NCBI RefSeq assembly: GCF_039538145.1
Contig: NZ_BAABBV010000001.1
Span: 2,356,001-2,420,000 of the forward strand
Reading direction: 5' to 3'
Length of the DNA stretch: 64,000 nucleotides
DNA from: Gryllotalpicola daejeonensis
GTDB lineage: Bacteria; Actinomycetota; Actinomycetes; Actinomycetales; Microbacteriaceae
Position numbers and translations under genes: made by a program. The notes below the pieces were generated by a model. That model worked only from the letters and a program-made list of their open reading frames with translations. It was not told the DNA's origin and did not search any database. Shown here one piece after another: positions 33,458 to 42,167 of this stretch. Position 1 is the first letter of the stretch, and each line of letters begins with the position of its first letter.

Positions 33458-35004
33458 GCGGTCACCTTCTCGGGCTCGGGGGTGTGGCTCGGGGGAAGCG
33501 CTGGGGTGGCGATCCGACGGCGGCGCTCGGTCTGGACCGCGAGCTCGACACCGGCCACCTCGCCGCCCAGCAGGGGCGATTCGCTGAGCAGCCATGCGCC
33601 GACGGCCCAGACCCAGCACAGGATGAAGAAGGTCTGCAGGAACCCGAAGGCGTCATAGAAGAAGAGGGCGGCGATGTAGCCGGCACACGACACGGCGCAG
33701 GCGAACGCGAGCTGGGCGTACCGGGGCGGCACGTCCCTGCGCAGGGCGAAGGCGATGAGGCGCAACGGCGGGGCGAGCATGAAGATCGCGAGGCCCAGCA
33801 CGCCGACCGCGCCGGCCTCGAGCAGTGTGCCGAGCACCTGGTCGTCGAGGATGACGGCGTTCGCGTTCGGCCCGACGAGCACCCGCGAGCCGAACCCCGT
33901 GCCGAAGAACGGATGGGCCGCGACCTTCGCCATCGCCGGCCCGAGGTCGGCGAGGCGCCCTGCGCCGCCCCAGCCGGCCGAGGTGTACTGCGACGCGAGC
34001 AACTGGCTCGGGTCCAGGAACGAGCCGATCATCGTGCCGATCAGCTTGGGCAGGGCCACGGCGCCGATGAGCAGCGCGGGCACCGCGGCGCCGATCAGGA
34101 TCGCCGCGAGCCGGGGCCGCAGCGTCAGCGTGAGCAGGATCATCACGGCGATGACGATGACCGCCGTGCGGCTGACCGCGGTCGTCATGCCGAGCAGGAT
34201 CACCGCGATGAGCACTCCGTAGACGATCGTGCGGCTGATGCGATTGACGGGCTTCGCGCCGTGCTTCGACAGCCAGACCGCGAACGGCAAGGCCATGCAC
34301 AGCATCACCGAGAGTGCGATCGGATGCTGCGCTGAGGCGTACGAGCGATCGCCGCCTGCCCGGAACGACTGCGTCTGGTCGCTGATCAGCTTCAGCGGCA
34401 AGACCTTGCCGAGGTCGAGGAAGACGTTCTCGTTCGTCACCTTCTCGACCACGGCGAAGAACGCGACCACGGCGGCCGACCACACGAAGAACTGGATCAG
34501 CAGCAGCACCCGTCCCTCGCTCCGAAGGAGCTGGCGCATGATGAAGAAGACGCTGATCAGCAGGCCGAAGTTGATGAATTGGCCGAGCACCGTCCCACCG
34601 AGGTCGTTCTCGGAGATGTACGCGACGTTCGTCGCGACCGAGAGGGCCATCGCGAGGAAGAACGCCCCGATGGAGGCTCCGAACTTGACCGGCTTCCAGG
34701 TGAAGCGCGGGTCGATCAGCAGAGCGACCACCATCGCGAGCATGATCGCCACGATCACGAGGCGGTAGGGCTCGAGCTGGAAGGGCAGCGGGATCGGGAT
34801 CGCATAGCGCCGCACGGGGATGAACATGACGACGCTCGCCAGGATGATGAGCGCGGACGCCCAGGTGAACAGCGCCTTGCGGGCGAGGTACAGCACCGAG
34901 ACCCCGATCAGGATGCCGCCGCCGATGAGCGGTGGAACCCAGAGTGCCGAGGCGAGCGCGATCGCCGCGAGCAGCGCTGCGGAGACGGTGGCCCGCGTCT
35001 TCAT
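33454..35004 (-). CDS. O-antigen ligase/polymerase-like membrane protein (Wzy)
   Basis: This 516-residue protein has about 11 membrane spans and one large outside loop (about 330-400) with SQLLASQYTSAGWGGAGRL and PFFGTGFGSRVLVGPN, the pattern of the O-antigen ligase/Wzy_C family. In a Wzx/Wzy system it would polymerise repeat units on the outer membrane face. It starts 18 bases after the Wzz-like gene and is followed by overlapping genes, so it is part of one operon. Wzy and ligase roles cannot be separated by sequence alone. Confidence 0.85.
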   Translation of the reverse strand: MKTRATVSAALLAAIALASALWVPPLIGGGILIGVSVLYLARKALFTWASALIILASVVMFIPVRRYAIPIPLPFQLEPYRLVIVAIMLAMVVALLIDPRFTWKPVKFGASIGAFFLAMALSVATNVAYISENDLGGTVLGQFINFGLLISVFFIMRQLLRSEGRVLLLIQFFVWSAAVVAFFAVVEKVTNENVFLDLGKVLPLKLISDQTQSFRAGGDRSYASAQHPIALSVMLCMALPFAVWLSKHGAKPVNRISRTIVYGVLIAVILLGMTTAVSRTAVIVIAVMILLTLTLRPRLAAILIGAAVPALLIGAVALPKLIGTMIGSFLDPSQLLASQYTSAGWGGAGRLADLGPAMAKVAAHPFFGTGFGSRVLVGPNANAVILDDQVLGTLLEAGAVGVLGLAIFMLAPPLRLIAFALRRDVPPRYAQLAFACAVSCAGYIAALFFYDAFGFLQTFFILCWVWAVGAWLLSESPLLGGEVAGVELAVQTERRRRIATPALPPSHTPEPEKVTA

Positions 35005-35022
35005 CTCTGCCTCGACCGTGCG

Positions 35023-35847
35023 CTAGGCGTCGATGACCGTGCGCGGGGGAGTGAAGGCATCCGCAGACGCGGCCGGAAGCGCCGCCGGCGACGGCTCGCT
35101 GTCCAGCTCCGGAATGCTCGCACGCGCGGCGCGGGCGCGTCGGGCCCGTTGCCGCTCACGGGACAGGGCGATGTTGTAGAGGACGAAGGCGAGGGCCACG
35201 AAGACGAGCAGGACACCGGCGCCGGTGATGGCGATCGGAATCGCCGGGTTCGAGCCCTCGACCGCCTCGGCAGCGCCCGAGGTGATCGTCGTGATCTGGA
35301 TGCGATCGGATGGCGCGACCTTGGAGTGGACCTGCTGAGCCACGACGTAGCCCTTGAACGCGTCGGCCGCCGTCCTCGAGATCGTCTCGGCTCGGGCGGC
35401 CGAGTCGCTCTCGCCGACGATGTTGATCATGGGAAGCGCGTATTTGCCGGGGAACTGCTCGTTTCCGGCCGGCTGAGTCGTGCGGCTGACCGCCGTCAGC
35501 AGGTCGTCCTGGCCAAAGGTGCCGATCTTGGCCTCGACCTGATGCTTGATCGTGTCGCCGGAGATCAGGTACGCGTAGATCACCGCAGTCTGGGCGAGGT
35601 TGGTCTGCTGCACGGGCTGACCGGGCGCCTGGGTCGGCCCCACCTGCTGGTCGGTGTAGATCGACTGGTCCGCCGACCCGAGCATCACGGTCGTCGCCGC
35701 CGTGTACTGCTGCGTCGTGCGGGAGACCAGCTTGCCGTCGACCAGCGTGAAACCGGCGACCATGGCCGCCATCGCGGCGATGACGACGCCGACCGCGAGC
35801 AGCCACTTGTAGCGCCAGAGGACTCTGAGGTACTGCGGAACGTCCAT
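35023..35847 (-). CDS. Wzz/YveK-type chain-length protein without kinase
   Basis: This 274-residue protein has one membrane span at each end (about 15-37 and 225-247) around an extracellular domain, as in Wzz/YveK co-polymerases. It begins MDVPQYLRVLWRYKWLLAVG, and the usual proline-rich segment precedes the second span. No Walker motif or tyrosine-rich tail is present, and no BY-kinase gene lies in the window. The start at 35847 is supported by GAGAAGG 8 nt upstream. It is first in the operon running to 30514, 64 bases from the 71-bp element. Confidence 0.85.
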   Translation of the reverse strand: MDVPQYLRVLWRYKWLLAVGVVIAAMAAMVAGFTLVDGKLVSRTTQQYTAATTVMLGSADQSIYTDQQVGPTQAPGQPVQQTNLAQTAVIYAYLISGDTIKHQVEAKIGTFGQDDLLTAVSRTTQPAGNEQFPGKYALPMINIVGESDSAARAETISRTAADAFKGYVVAQQVHSKVAPSDRIQITTITSGAAEAVEGSNPAIPIAITGAGVLLVFVALAFVLYNIALSRERQRARRARAARASIPELDSEPSPAALPAASADAFTPPRTVIDA

Positions 35848-35910
35848 ATGCGTCGCCTTCTCTCGCATTGGGGATCGGTGGGGTGGTGCGGCACCGCACC
35901 CGAGCTTGAG

Positions 35911-35981
35911 TCGAACTTCAGCGTGCACCCGCGAGGTTGACAATGATGTTTCCTCATGTTGCCGTGATGTAAAAGATTCAC
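35911..35981. promoter_or_regulatory. 71-bp regulatory element, copy A (divergent)
   Basis: This 71-base sequence matches 47001-47071 at 66 positions. The core holds TTGACAATGATGTTTCC followed by TCATGTTGCC and GATGTAAAAG. It is AT-rich against a very GC-rich background and contains an imperfect dyad CAATGA / TCATGTTG. It lies between the Wzz-like gene (minus) and the glycosyltransferase at 36037 (plus). On the minus strand TTTACA and CATCAT are 19 bases apart, a spacing used by MerR-type promoters. Function is inferred from position and conservation. Confidence 0.75.
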
Positions 35982-36036
35982 GACGGATCCTCAAATTCAC
36001 TTCCGGCCGGAAGCGGTCTGCCGCACGGTTATACCC

Positions 36037-37260
36037 ATGGCCGAGCCGCTGACCGTCTTCTATGCGTTCCCGCACGCGCTGGGCGACGCGGGGATCGGCT
36101 GGACGGCCTGGAATCAGGCGGCAGAACTCGCCGCTGCCGGCCACCGCGTGCACGTCGTCGCCGCCTCTGTGAGCCGGCCCGTACCGGGCGCCGCGAGCGT
36201 GCTCACCACCCTGCAGCGTGGCCGCGCGCGGCTGCCGCACCGCGTGATCGGGCGTGAGAATGCGTTCGCGCTGCACGACCTGCTCACGGCGCGTGCGCTG
36301 CGCAGAATCGCCGCCGATCAGCACGTCCACGTCGTGCACGGCTGGCCGCTGAACGGGCCGCGCACCTTCGCAGCGGCGCGCGAGCTCGGCATCCCGTCGG
36401 TCCGCGAGGTGCCGAATACGCATACCGCCCACGCCTACCGCGTCGTGGCCGACGAGTACCGCGCGCTGGGGATCGAGCAGGCGAAAGGGGGGTCGCACAC
36501 CTACTCGCAGAGCCGGCTCGACCGCGAGCAGGCGGAGTACGACACGGCGACCGCGCTGCTCACCCCTTCTGAAGCGGTGCGACAGACATTCCTCGACCGC
36601 GGGTTCTCCCCGGCCCGGCTGCTGCGCCATCGCTACGGCGCCCGGATCGACGCTGCGCGCGTGCACGCGCCGCGCACGGGCCGTGGCCTGCGCGCCGTCT
36701 TCCTCGGTCGCTGCGACCCGCGCAAGGGCCTGCACCACGCGCTGCGCGCCTGGCGCGCCTCGCGGGCGTCTCGCGACGGCATCCTGACGATCCACGGCGA
36801 CTTCCTGCCCGAGTACCGAGCGGTCCTCGGCCCGCTGCTCGATCAGCCCGGCATCGAGGTCGCCGGTTTCACGAGCGACGCCGCCACCGCTCTCGCCCGC
36901 GCCGACGTGCTGCTGCTGCCCACCGTGGAGGAGGGCAGTGCGCTGGTCACCTACGAGGCGCAGGCCGCGGGGTGTGTGCCGCTCGTCTCGACCGCCGCGG
37001 GTGCCGACCTCATCGAGGGCGTCACGGGACTCACTCATCGCGTCGGCGACGTCGCCCAGCTCACCGCGCAGCTCGACCGGCTCGCCGCCGACTCGGCGCT
37101 GCTCGAGCGGATGTCGAAAGCGGCGGCGGCTCGCGCAGAAGAGCTCGGCTGGGCGGCCGCTGCCACGCGGCTCGCGGACGCCTACCGCGAGGCGGCGTGG
37201 TTGCACGCCGGCGCCCTCGGAGCGGCCGCAGGGGAGGGTCCGCATGTACGGGCCGGCTGA
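36037..37260 (+). CDS. Glycosyltransferase family 4
   Basis: This 407-residue GT-B enzyme has the donor-side core AVFLGRCDPRKGLHHAL (about 220-236), then PTVEEGSALVTYEAQAAGCV (about 297-316), the EX7E region that binds the nucleotide sugar. The N-terminal acceptor domain starts VFYAFPHALGDAGIGWTAW. First gene of the rightward operon beginning at copy A of the 71-bp element. The last 17 bases overlap the next gene. Confidence 0.9.
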   Translation: MAEPLTVFYAFPHALGDAGIGWTAWNQAAELAAAGHRVHVVAASVSRPVPGAASVLTTLQRGRARLPHRVIGRENAFALHDLLTARALRRIAADQHVHVVHGWPLNGPRTFAAARELGIPSVREVPNTHTAHAYRVVADEYRALGIEQAKGGSHTYSQSRLDREQAEYDTATALLTPSEAVRQTFLDRGFSPARLLRHRYGARIDAARVHAPRTGRGLRAVFLGRCDPRKGLHHALRAWRASRASRDGILTIHGDFLPEYRAVLGPLLDQPGIEVAGFTSDAATALARADVLLLPTVEEGSALVTYEAQAAGCVPLVSTAAGADLIEGVTGLTHRVGDVAQLTAQLDRLAADSALLERMSKAAAARAEELGWAAAATRLADAYREAAWLHAGALGAAAGEGPHVRAG

Positions 37261-38170
37261 CCTCGTCGTCGTGGTCTGCAGCCGGGATCGCGCGCCGATG
37301 CTCCGCGAGGCGCTGCGGTCGATCAACGCGGCCACGCCGGCCGGGGTGGAAGTGCTCGTCGTGGATTCCGGATCGCGCACCGACGAGACGCGCCGCGTCG
37401 CGCGCGAGGCATCCGTCGGCTACGTCCGCACTGACGTGCCCGGCCTGTCGATCGCGCGCAACCTCGGCCTCGCCTCCGTCGACCGGCCGATCGTGCTCTT
37501 CACCGATGACGACTGCGTCGCCGTTCCCGGCTGGGTCGACGGCGTTCTCACGCACTTCGCCGACCCCCGCGTCGGCGCCGTGACCGGGCGGATGCTGGAT
37601 CACACGCTCATTGCCGGCGCCGCCGCCGGCGACGTCGAACGGCTCACGGGCGTGCTGCGCGGCGTCGACGCGGGGCACGGAGCATTCATGTCGTTCCGTC
37701 GCGAGCTGATGCTGGGTCTCGGCGGCTTCGACGAGGTGCTGGGAGCCGGCCGTCGCTTCGCGGGCGCCGAAGACCTCGACGCGTTCTGCCGCGTGCTCGC
37801 GGCCGGCTACACGATCGTCTCCGACACTACGGTGACGGTGCACCACATCTTCACCCGCGAGGACGGCGACCATGTCGCGCTCTATCGGGGTTACGGCCTC
37901 GGCGCCGGCGCGATGGCGGACAAGTGGATCAGGATGCGGCCGCTCATCGGCATCGCGATGGCAGGCCTGCTGATCGGCCGCGCCGCGCTCGCCGCCCTGC
38001 GCGGGCCGAACCCGCGCGAGCGGGCCGCGCGGCGGGCGCTGCTCAAAGGGATCCAGCAGGGTATCGCGGCCGCAGCACGGGTGCCCCGGCGCGGCGCGCT
38101 GTTCGTCGACGTCGAGCGCCCGGAGCCGATCCTCATCGAGGGCGCATGGAGCACCAGGAAGCAGCCGTGA
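37244..38170 (+). CDS. Glycosyltransferase family 2
   Basis: This 308-residue GT-A enzyme has VVVVCSRDRAPMLREAL (about 8), VVDSGSRTDET, and the DXD-like LFTDDDCVAVPGWVDG (about 85). Residues 140-170 (GHGAFMSFRREL, FAGAEDLDAF) fit the acceptor and catalytic base region of rhamnosyl- or galactosyltransferase-like GT2s. A hydrophobic stretch near 230-246 may dock it on the membrane. GGGGAGGG precedes the ATG inside the upstream gene. Confidence 0.9.
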   Translation: MYGPADLVVVVCSRDRAPMLREALRSINAATPAGVEVLVVDSGSRTDETRRVAREASVGYVRTDVPGLSIARNLGLASVDRPIVLFTDDDCVAVPGWVDGVLTHFADPRVGAVTGRMLDHTLIAGAAAGDVERLTGVLRGVDAGHGAFMSFRRELMLGLGGFDEVLGAGRRFAGAEDLDAFCRVLAAGYTIVSDTTVTVHHIFTREDGDHVALYRGYGLGAGAMADKWIRMRPLIGIAMAGLLIGRAALAALRGPNPRERAARRALLKGIQQGIAAAARVPRRGALFVDVERPEPILIEGAWSTRKQP

Positions 38171-39462
38171 GCCCGCTCACTGAGGTCGAGCTGATGCGCA
38201 CGCTCGATGAGAAGTTCATCCGCACCTCGATCGAGTTCGAGGCGATGTGGCCGACCGCGACGATCATCGTCGAGTCGGGTCCGTTCCGCGGGATCGACGG
38301 TGCGATCGATCGCGAGCGCCTCGAGGCCGTGCTGATGGCGGTCGGCGAGCGCTTCGTTGAGACGCGGATGAGGCTCATGGACGCGCCGCTCGGCCTGACG
38401 GCGCCGATGTGGGTCCCCGCAGGGCCGCTCGACGCCGGCTACCACGTGGGCTGGTTCCCCCGCGTGCCGACCGCAGCCGAGGAGCCCGCGCTGTTCGCCG
38501 GCGCCGGCAACGTGCCGCGCCTGCGCGACCGACCGCTCTGGCGCTACTGCGTCGTCGAGCGCGCCGACGGCGACCTCGCGATCATCGGCAGCGCCCAGCA
38601 TGCCCTCGGCGATGCCCTGTTCGCGCTGAAGTTCGTCGACGCGCTCCTTGGCGACGGACCGGGCGCGCCGGCCCGGCTTGGGGCCGCCCCGCGCAGCCGT
38701 CTCAGCGGCCTGATGGTGGTGTGGGGGCGGTGGCTGCGTGCGCGCACGGGGCCACGCGATGCGTGGCACGAGTACTGGCGAAAGCCCTTCCGGAAGCGCC
38801 TCAGTCGCTGGGGCGGCCGGCTGCTGCGCCCCGCGCGCAACCGCGCGATCGACCGCAGGGGACTGCGCGCACTGTTCGCGCCGCAGCCGGCGGCTGCGTA
38901 CTGGTTCACCGAGCTCGCCCCCGCTGCTCAGCTGGCAGAACGCCTCGGCGGCGGGGTCAGCGACCTCGTCACGGCGCTCGCGCTGCGGGTGGTGGCTCGC
39001 CTCGAGGACGGCCCGGGCGAAGCATCCGTCGCCATCCCCGTCTCACGACGCAGACGCGAGGCGCAGGCGGTGCGCAACAGCATCGTGATGCTGCGCGTCG
39101 CGGTGTCGCGCGCGGCGCCGCTTGCCGACGTCGTCGCTGCCGTGCACGCGCAGGTCAGGGCCTTCGGTCGCAGCGGCGAGGGCGACCTCTCGTCTGCCGA
39201 ATCGGGTGCGTACGCCTCGTACCTGCCGTACCGCCGCAGCCCCGCGGCGATCGGGGGGGCCGCCGTGCGCAGCGTGCTGCTGTGGCCCGTGCCGATTCCC
39301 GGCTCGCGCTTCGGGCTGTTCGCCTCGTCGTACGCGGGCGGGCTGAGCTTCACGGCGCTGAGCGCGCCTGGGCTGGACCCGGCCGCCATCCGCGCGGTTG
39401 TCGAAGACGAGTTGGCGGATGCCTGGTCGGCGCTCGCCGCGGCAGAGGGGGTCGCCCCATGA
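38167..39462 (+). CDS. WS/DGAT-PapA-like acyltransferase
   Basis: This 431-residue protein belongs to the condensation/acyl-CoA-dependent acyltransferase superfamily. The active-site motif is altered: QHALGDA instead of HHxxxDG (histidine at residue 145), keeping the second His and the Asp. The C-terminal half has the wax-ester-synthase/DGAT-like PVPIPGSRFGLFASSYAGGL and a closing helix PAAIRAVVEDELADAWSAL. PapA enzymes acylate trehalose lipids, so acylation of the polysaccharide or its lipid carrier is a reasonable guess. GTG 38167 is chosen for AGGAAG and a GTGA overlap. Confidence 0.75.
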   Translation: MSPLTEVELMRTLDEKFIRTSIEFEAMWPTATIIVESGPFRGIDGAIDRERLEAVLMAVGERFVETRMRLMDAPLGLTAPMWVPAGPLDAGYHVGWFPRVPTAAEEPALFAGAGNVPRLRDRPLWRYCVVERADGDLAIIGSAQHALGDALFALKFVDALLGDGPGAPARLGAAPRSRLSGLMVVWGRWLRARTGPRDAWHEYWRKPFRKRLSRWGGRLLRPARNRAIDRRGLRALFAPQPAAAYWFTELAPAAQLAERLGGGVSDLVTALALRVVARLEDGPGEASVAIPVSRRRREAQAVRNSIVMLRVAVSRAAPLADVVAAVHAQVRAFGRSGEGDLSSAESGAYASYLPYRRSPAAIGGAAVRSVLLWPVPIPGSRFGLFASSYAGGLSFTALSAPGLDPAAIRAVVEDELADAWSALAAAEGVAP

Positions 39463-40052
39463 GCACGGTCAGGGATGCGGTCAGAACGCTGCTCAACCCG
39501 CGCACGTACCTGCAGGCGCTCAAGCTGGCGAACTTCGCCGCCTACTCCCACGTGGATCAGTTGGCCAGGCTGCACCGCGGCGCGGGCGTGCGAATCGCGC
39601 CGAACGTGTCGTTCCGCAACGGCGAGCGCATCTGGGTGGGCGATGGCACGCACCTCGGTGAGCACTGTGTGGTCTGGGCCGGCGACTCGACGGGGCGGAT
39701 CGTATTCGGGCCGAAGTGCCTGCTCGGGCCGCACGTCACTCTGACCGCATCGAACTACGGCCTCGAACAGGGCGTTCCCGTCATGGACCAGCCCAAGGCC
39801 GAGCGGGACATCGTGCTCGGCGCCGATGTCTGGCTGGGCGCGAACGCGGTCGTGGTGGCGGGTGTCACGATCGGCGACGGCGCCGTCATCGGCGCGGGCG
39901 CCGTGGTCACGAAGGATGTGCCGTCGAACGCGATCGTCGGCGGGGTTCCGGCGCGGATCCTCGGTCACCGGCCGGAGCCACGGGTGACGGGTGCCGGGGC
40001 GCCGACTGCGGACGGTGCGGCGGAGGGCGACCTCGAAGAGGTCGCCCCGTGA
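39459..40052 (+). CDS. Hexapeptide-repeat (LbH) O-acyltransferase
   Basis: This 197-residue left-handed beta-helix acyltransferase has hexapeptide turns from about residue 45 to 170: IWVGDGTHLGEHCVVWAGD, IVLGADVWLGANAVVVAG, then VTIGDGAVIGAGAVVTKDV and the family ending IVGGVPARILG. The terminal 25 residues are a loose Gly/Ala/Glu tail. It is the second acetyltransferase of the locus. Both ends overlap their neighbours (ATGA, GTGA). Confidence 0.88.
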   Translation: MSTVRDAVRTLLNPRTYLQALKLANFAAYSHVDQLARLHRGAGVRIAPNVSFRNGERIWVGDGTHLGEHCVVWAGDSTGRIVFGPKCLLGPHVTLTASNYGLEQGVPVMDQPKAERDIVLGADVWLGANAVVVAGVTIGDGAVIGAGAVVTKDVPSNAIVGGVPARILGHRPEPRVTGAGAPTADGAAEGDLEEVAP

Positions 40053-42148
40053 GTACGGCGACGCCGACCCCGTCGCCGACGGCCGTCGACGCGGCCGTGA
40101 CGGCGATCACGGTCGTCATCGTGAGCTACAACACCCGGGAGCAGACCGTGGCCTGCCTCGACTCGCTCGCGGCGGATGCCGCGGGAGCGCCGGGGCTCGC
40201 GGTCTCTGCGGTCGTCGTCGACAACGGGTCGGTCGACGGGTCCGTCGCGGCGCTGCGGGCGCGGCACCCGTGGGTCGAGGTCATCGACGCCGGCACGAAC
40301 CTCGGCTTCGCGGCCGGGGTGAACCGTGGCGTCGCTCGCGCCCCCGGGGAGTATGTGCTGCTGCTCAACCCGGACACGACCGTGCTGCCCGGGGCGCTCA
40401 CCGCACTCGTCGAATTCGCCGTAGCGCACCCGGAGCACGGGCTGTACGGCGGTCGCACCCTCGCCGCGGACGGATCGCTCGAGCCGTCGTCGTGCTGGGG
40501 TGCGCCGACCCTGTGGTCGCTGCTGTGCTTCGCCTCGGGACTTTCGACCGCATTTGCGCGGTCACGGCTGTTCGACCCCGAGTCCCTGGGCTGGTGGCCG
40601 CGCGACACCGTGCGGGAGGTGCCCGTGATCACCGGATGCCTGCTGCTGGCGCGCCGCGCCGACTGGGACCGCCTCGGCGGAATGGATGAGCGGTACTTCC
40701 TGTACGGCGAGGACGCCGACTTCTCGCTGCGGGCTTCCGCGGCCGGCCTGCGGCCCGTCATCGTGCCGGCGGCGACGATCGTGCACACCGTCGGCGGCTC
40801 GACGTCGGAGTCGGGCCGAGAGCGCAACGGCCGCAAGATGAGCATGGTGATGGCGGGGAAGGCCACCCTGCTGAGACTGCGCTGGTCGGCTGGTCGGGCC
40901 GCAGCCGGCATCGCGCTGCTCAAGACGGGCACCCTGGTGCGCGCCCTGCTGGAGCGCGCCCTCGGACGCGCGGAGGGCACGTGGAGCGAGGTCTGGCGGC
41001 GCCGATCCGACTGGTCCGCGGGATATCCGGCGGCGAAGGACCGGCTCTTCGGCCAGGCGCCCGTGCAGCCGCTGCGAGGCCAGAGGGGCGGCATGGTCGT
41101 GGAGGCCGAGCCCGCCTTCCGCACCGCGCACGCGAACCCCTACACCGCGCGGCTCTACCGCAGTATGAGTGCGCTCGGAGTGACCGTGCGCGACCTCAGC
41201 TACTGGCGCCTCGCGACCGCGCACGTCGATGTGGTGCACCTGCACTGGCCCGAGCTCACGTTCCTGTCCGCGCATCGGCCATGGCGGGTCAGGGCGCGGC
41301 TTGTGCTGTTCTTCGGCGCGTTGCGCCTCGCCCGCCTGCGCGGCACTCGCGTCGTGTGGACCGTCCACAACGTCGTCGATCACGAACAGCGCTCGACGCC
41401 GGCGCTGCGCGCGCGGCTGCGGCGGCTGCTGGTGGCCAACGTCGACGGCATCCTGTCGCTGTCCGCGAATGGCGTCGAGGCCGCCAGGGCGAGCTACCCC
41501 GAGCTCGCCGGCAGGCCCGCCTTCGTCACGCCGCACGGGCACTACCGGGCGGACTACGACTTCTCGGTGCCGCGAGCCGAGGCGCGCGCCAGACTCGGCC
41601 TGAGCGAGGGCGATCTGGTTGCGGCGTCCGTCGGGCAGCTGCGGCCGTACAAGAACGTGCCGCACCTGCTCGAGGTCTTCCGTGCGCTCGACGTCGACGC
41701 GCGGCTCGCGATCGCGGGCCGGCCGTCGAGCGATGACGAGCGTGAGCGGATCACCCGGGCTGCTGCCGGCGACCCGCGGGTCCTGCTCGACCTCACCTTC
41801 CAGCCCGCGGCGCGCGTCGTCGACTGGCTGCGCGCCAGCGACCTGGTCGTGCTGCCGTATCGGGCGATCGAGAACTCCGGGTCGGCGATCCTGGCCCTCT
41901 CGGCGAATCGCCCCGTGCTCGTGCCGCGCATCGGCGCCATGGGGGAGCTCGCCGAGCTGGTGGGCGGTGGGTGGGTGCGCACCTATGAGGGCGAGTTCGA
42001 CGAGTCGGTGCTGGCCGACGCGCTCGCCTGGGCCCGCGATGAGCCTCGGGAAGAGGTCGCCGACCTCTCCGCACTGGAGTGGGAGGCCATCGCCGACTCG
42101 ACCCTCGCCGCGTATCGCGCGGTGCTGCGCCGGCCGGAGACGACGTAA
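40049..42148 (+). CDS. Fused GT2-GT4 bifunctional glycosyltransferase
   Basis: This 699-residue chain joins two enzymes in one frame. Residues about 18-300 are a rhamnosyltransferase-like GT2 (VVIVSYNTREQTVACLDSL, VVDNGSVDGSV, LLLNPDTTVLPGAL, FLYGEDADFSLRA). Residues about 350-690 are a GT-B/GT4 module starting MVVEAEPAFRTAHANPY, with TVHNVVDHEQ, VGQLRPYKNVPHLLEVF and LVVLPYRAIENSGSAILAL. An internal ATG at 41093 follows AGAGGGG, so the second half might also be made alone. It could add two consecutive sugars. Confidence 0.88.
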   Translation: MSTATPTPSPTAVDAAVTAITVVIVSYNTREQTVACLDSLAADAAGAPGLAVSAVVVDNGSVDGSVAALRARHPWVEVIDAGTNLGFAAGVNRGVARAPGEYVLLLNPDTTVLPGALTALVEFAVAHPEHGLYGGRTLAADGSLEPSSCWGAPTLWSLLCFASGLSTAFARSRLFDPESLGWWPRDTVREVPVITGCLLLARRADWDRLGGMDERYFLYGEDADFSLRASAAGLRPVIVPAATIVHTVGGSTSESGRERNGRKMSMVMAGKATLLRLRWSAGRAAAGIALLKTGTLVRALLERALGRAEGTWSEVWRRRSDWSAGYPAAKDRLFGQAPVQPLRGQRGGMVVEAEPAFRTAHANPYTARLYRSMSALGVTVRDLSYWRLATAHVDVVHLHWPELTFLSAHRPWRVRARLVLFFGALRLARLRGTRVVWTVHNVVDHEQRSTPALRARLRRLLVANVDGILSLSANGVEAARASYPELAGRPAFVTPHGHYRADYDFSVPRAEARARLGLSEGDLVAASVGQLRPYKNVPHLLEVFRALDVDARLAIAGRPSSDDERERITRAAAGDPRVLLDLTFQPAARVVDWLRASDLVVLPYRAIENSGSAILALSANRPVLVPRIGAMGELAELVGGGWVRTYEGEFDESVLADALAWARDEPREEVADLSALEWEAIADSTLAAYRAVLRRPETT

Positions 42149-42162
42149 GGAGACGTAAGGAG
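42143..42162 (+). repeat. Tandem 10-bp duplication carrying two Shine-Dalgarno sites
   Basis: ACGTAAGGAG occurs twice in a row. The first copy contains the stop codon of the fused glycosyltransferase, and the second is 5 bases from the subtilase ATG. Either AAGGAG could be used; the nearer is better placed. Confidence 0.7.
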
Positions 42163-42167
42163 CGAAC

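Noticed and set aside
40049..42148. GT2-GT4 fusion as a sequencing error
   Set aside because: The frame is continuous with no stop or frame shift over 2.1 kb, and the linker has normal coding character, so a real fusion is more likely.
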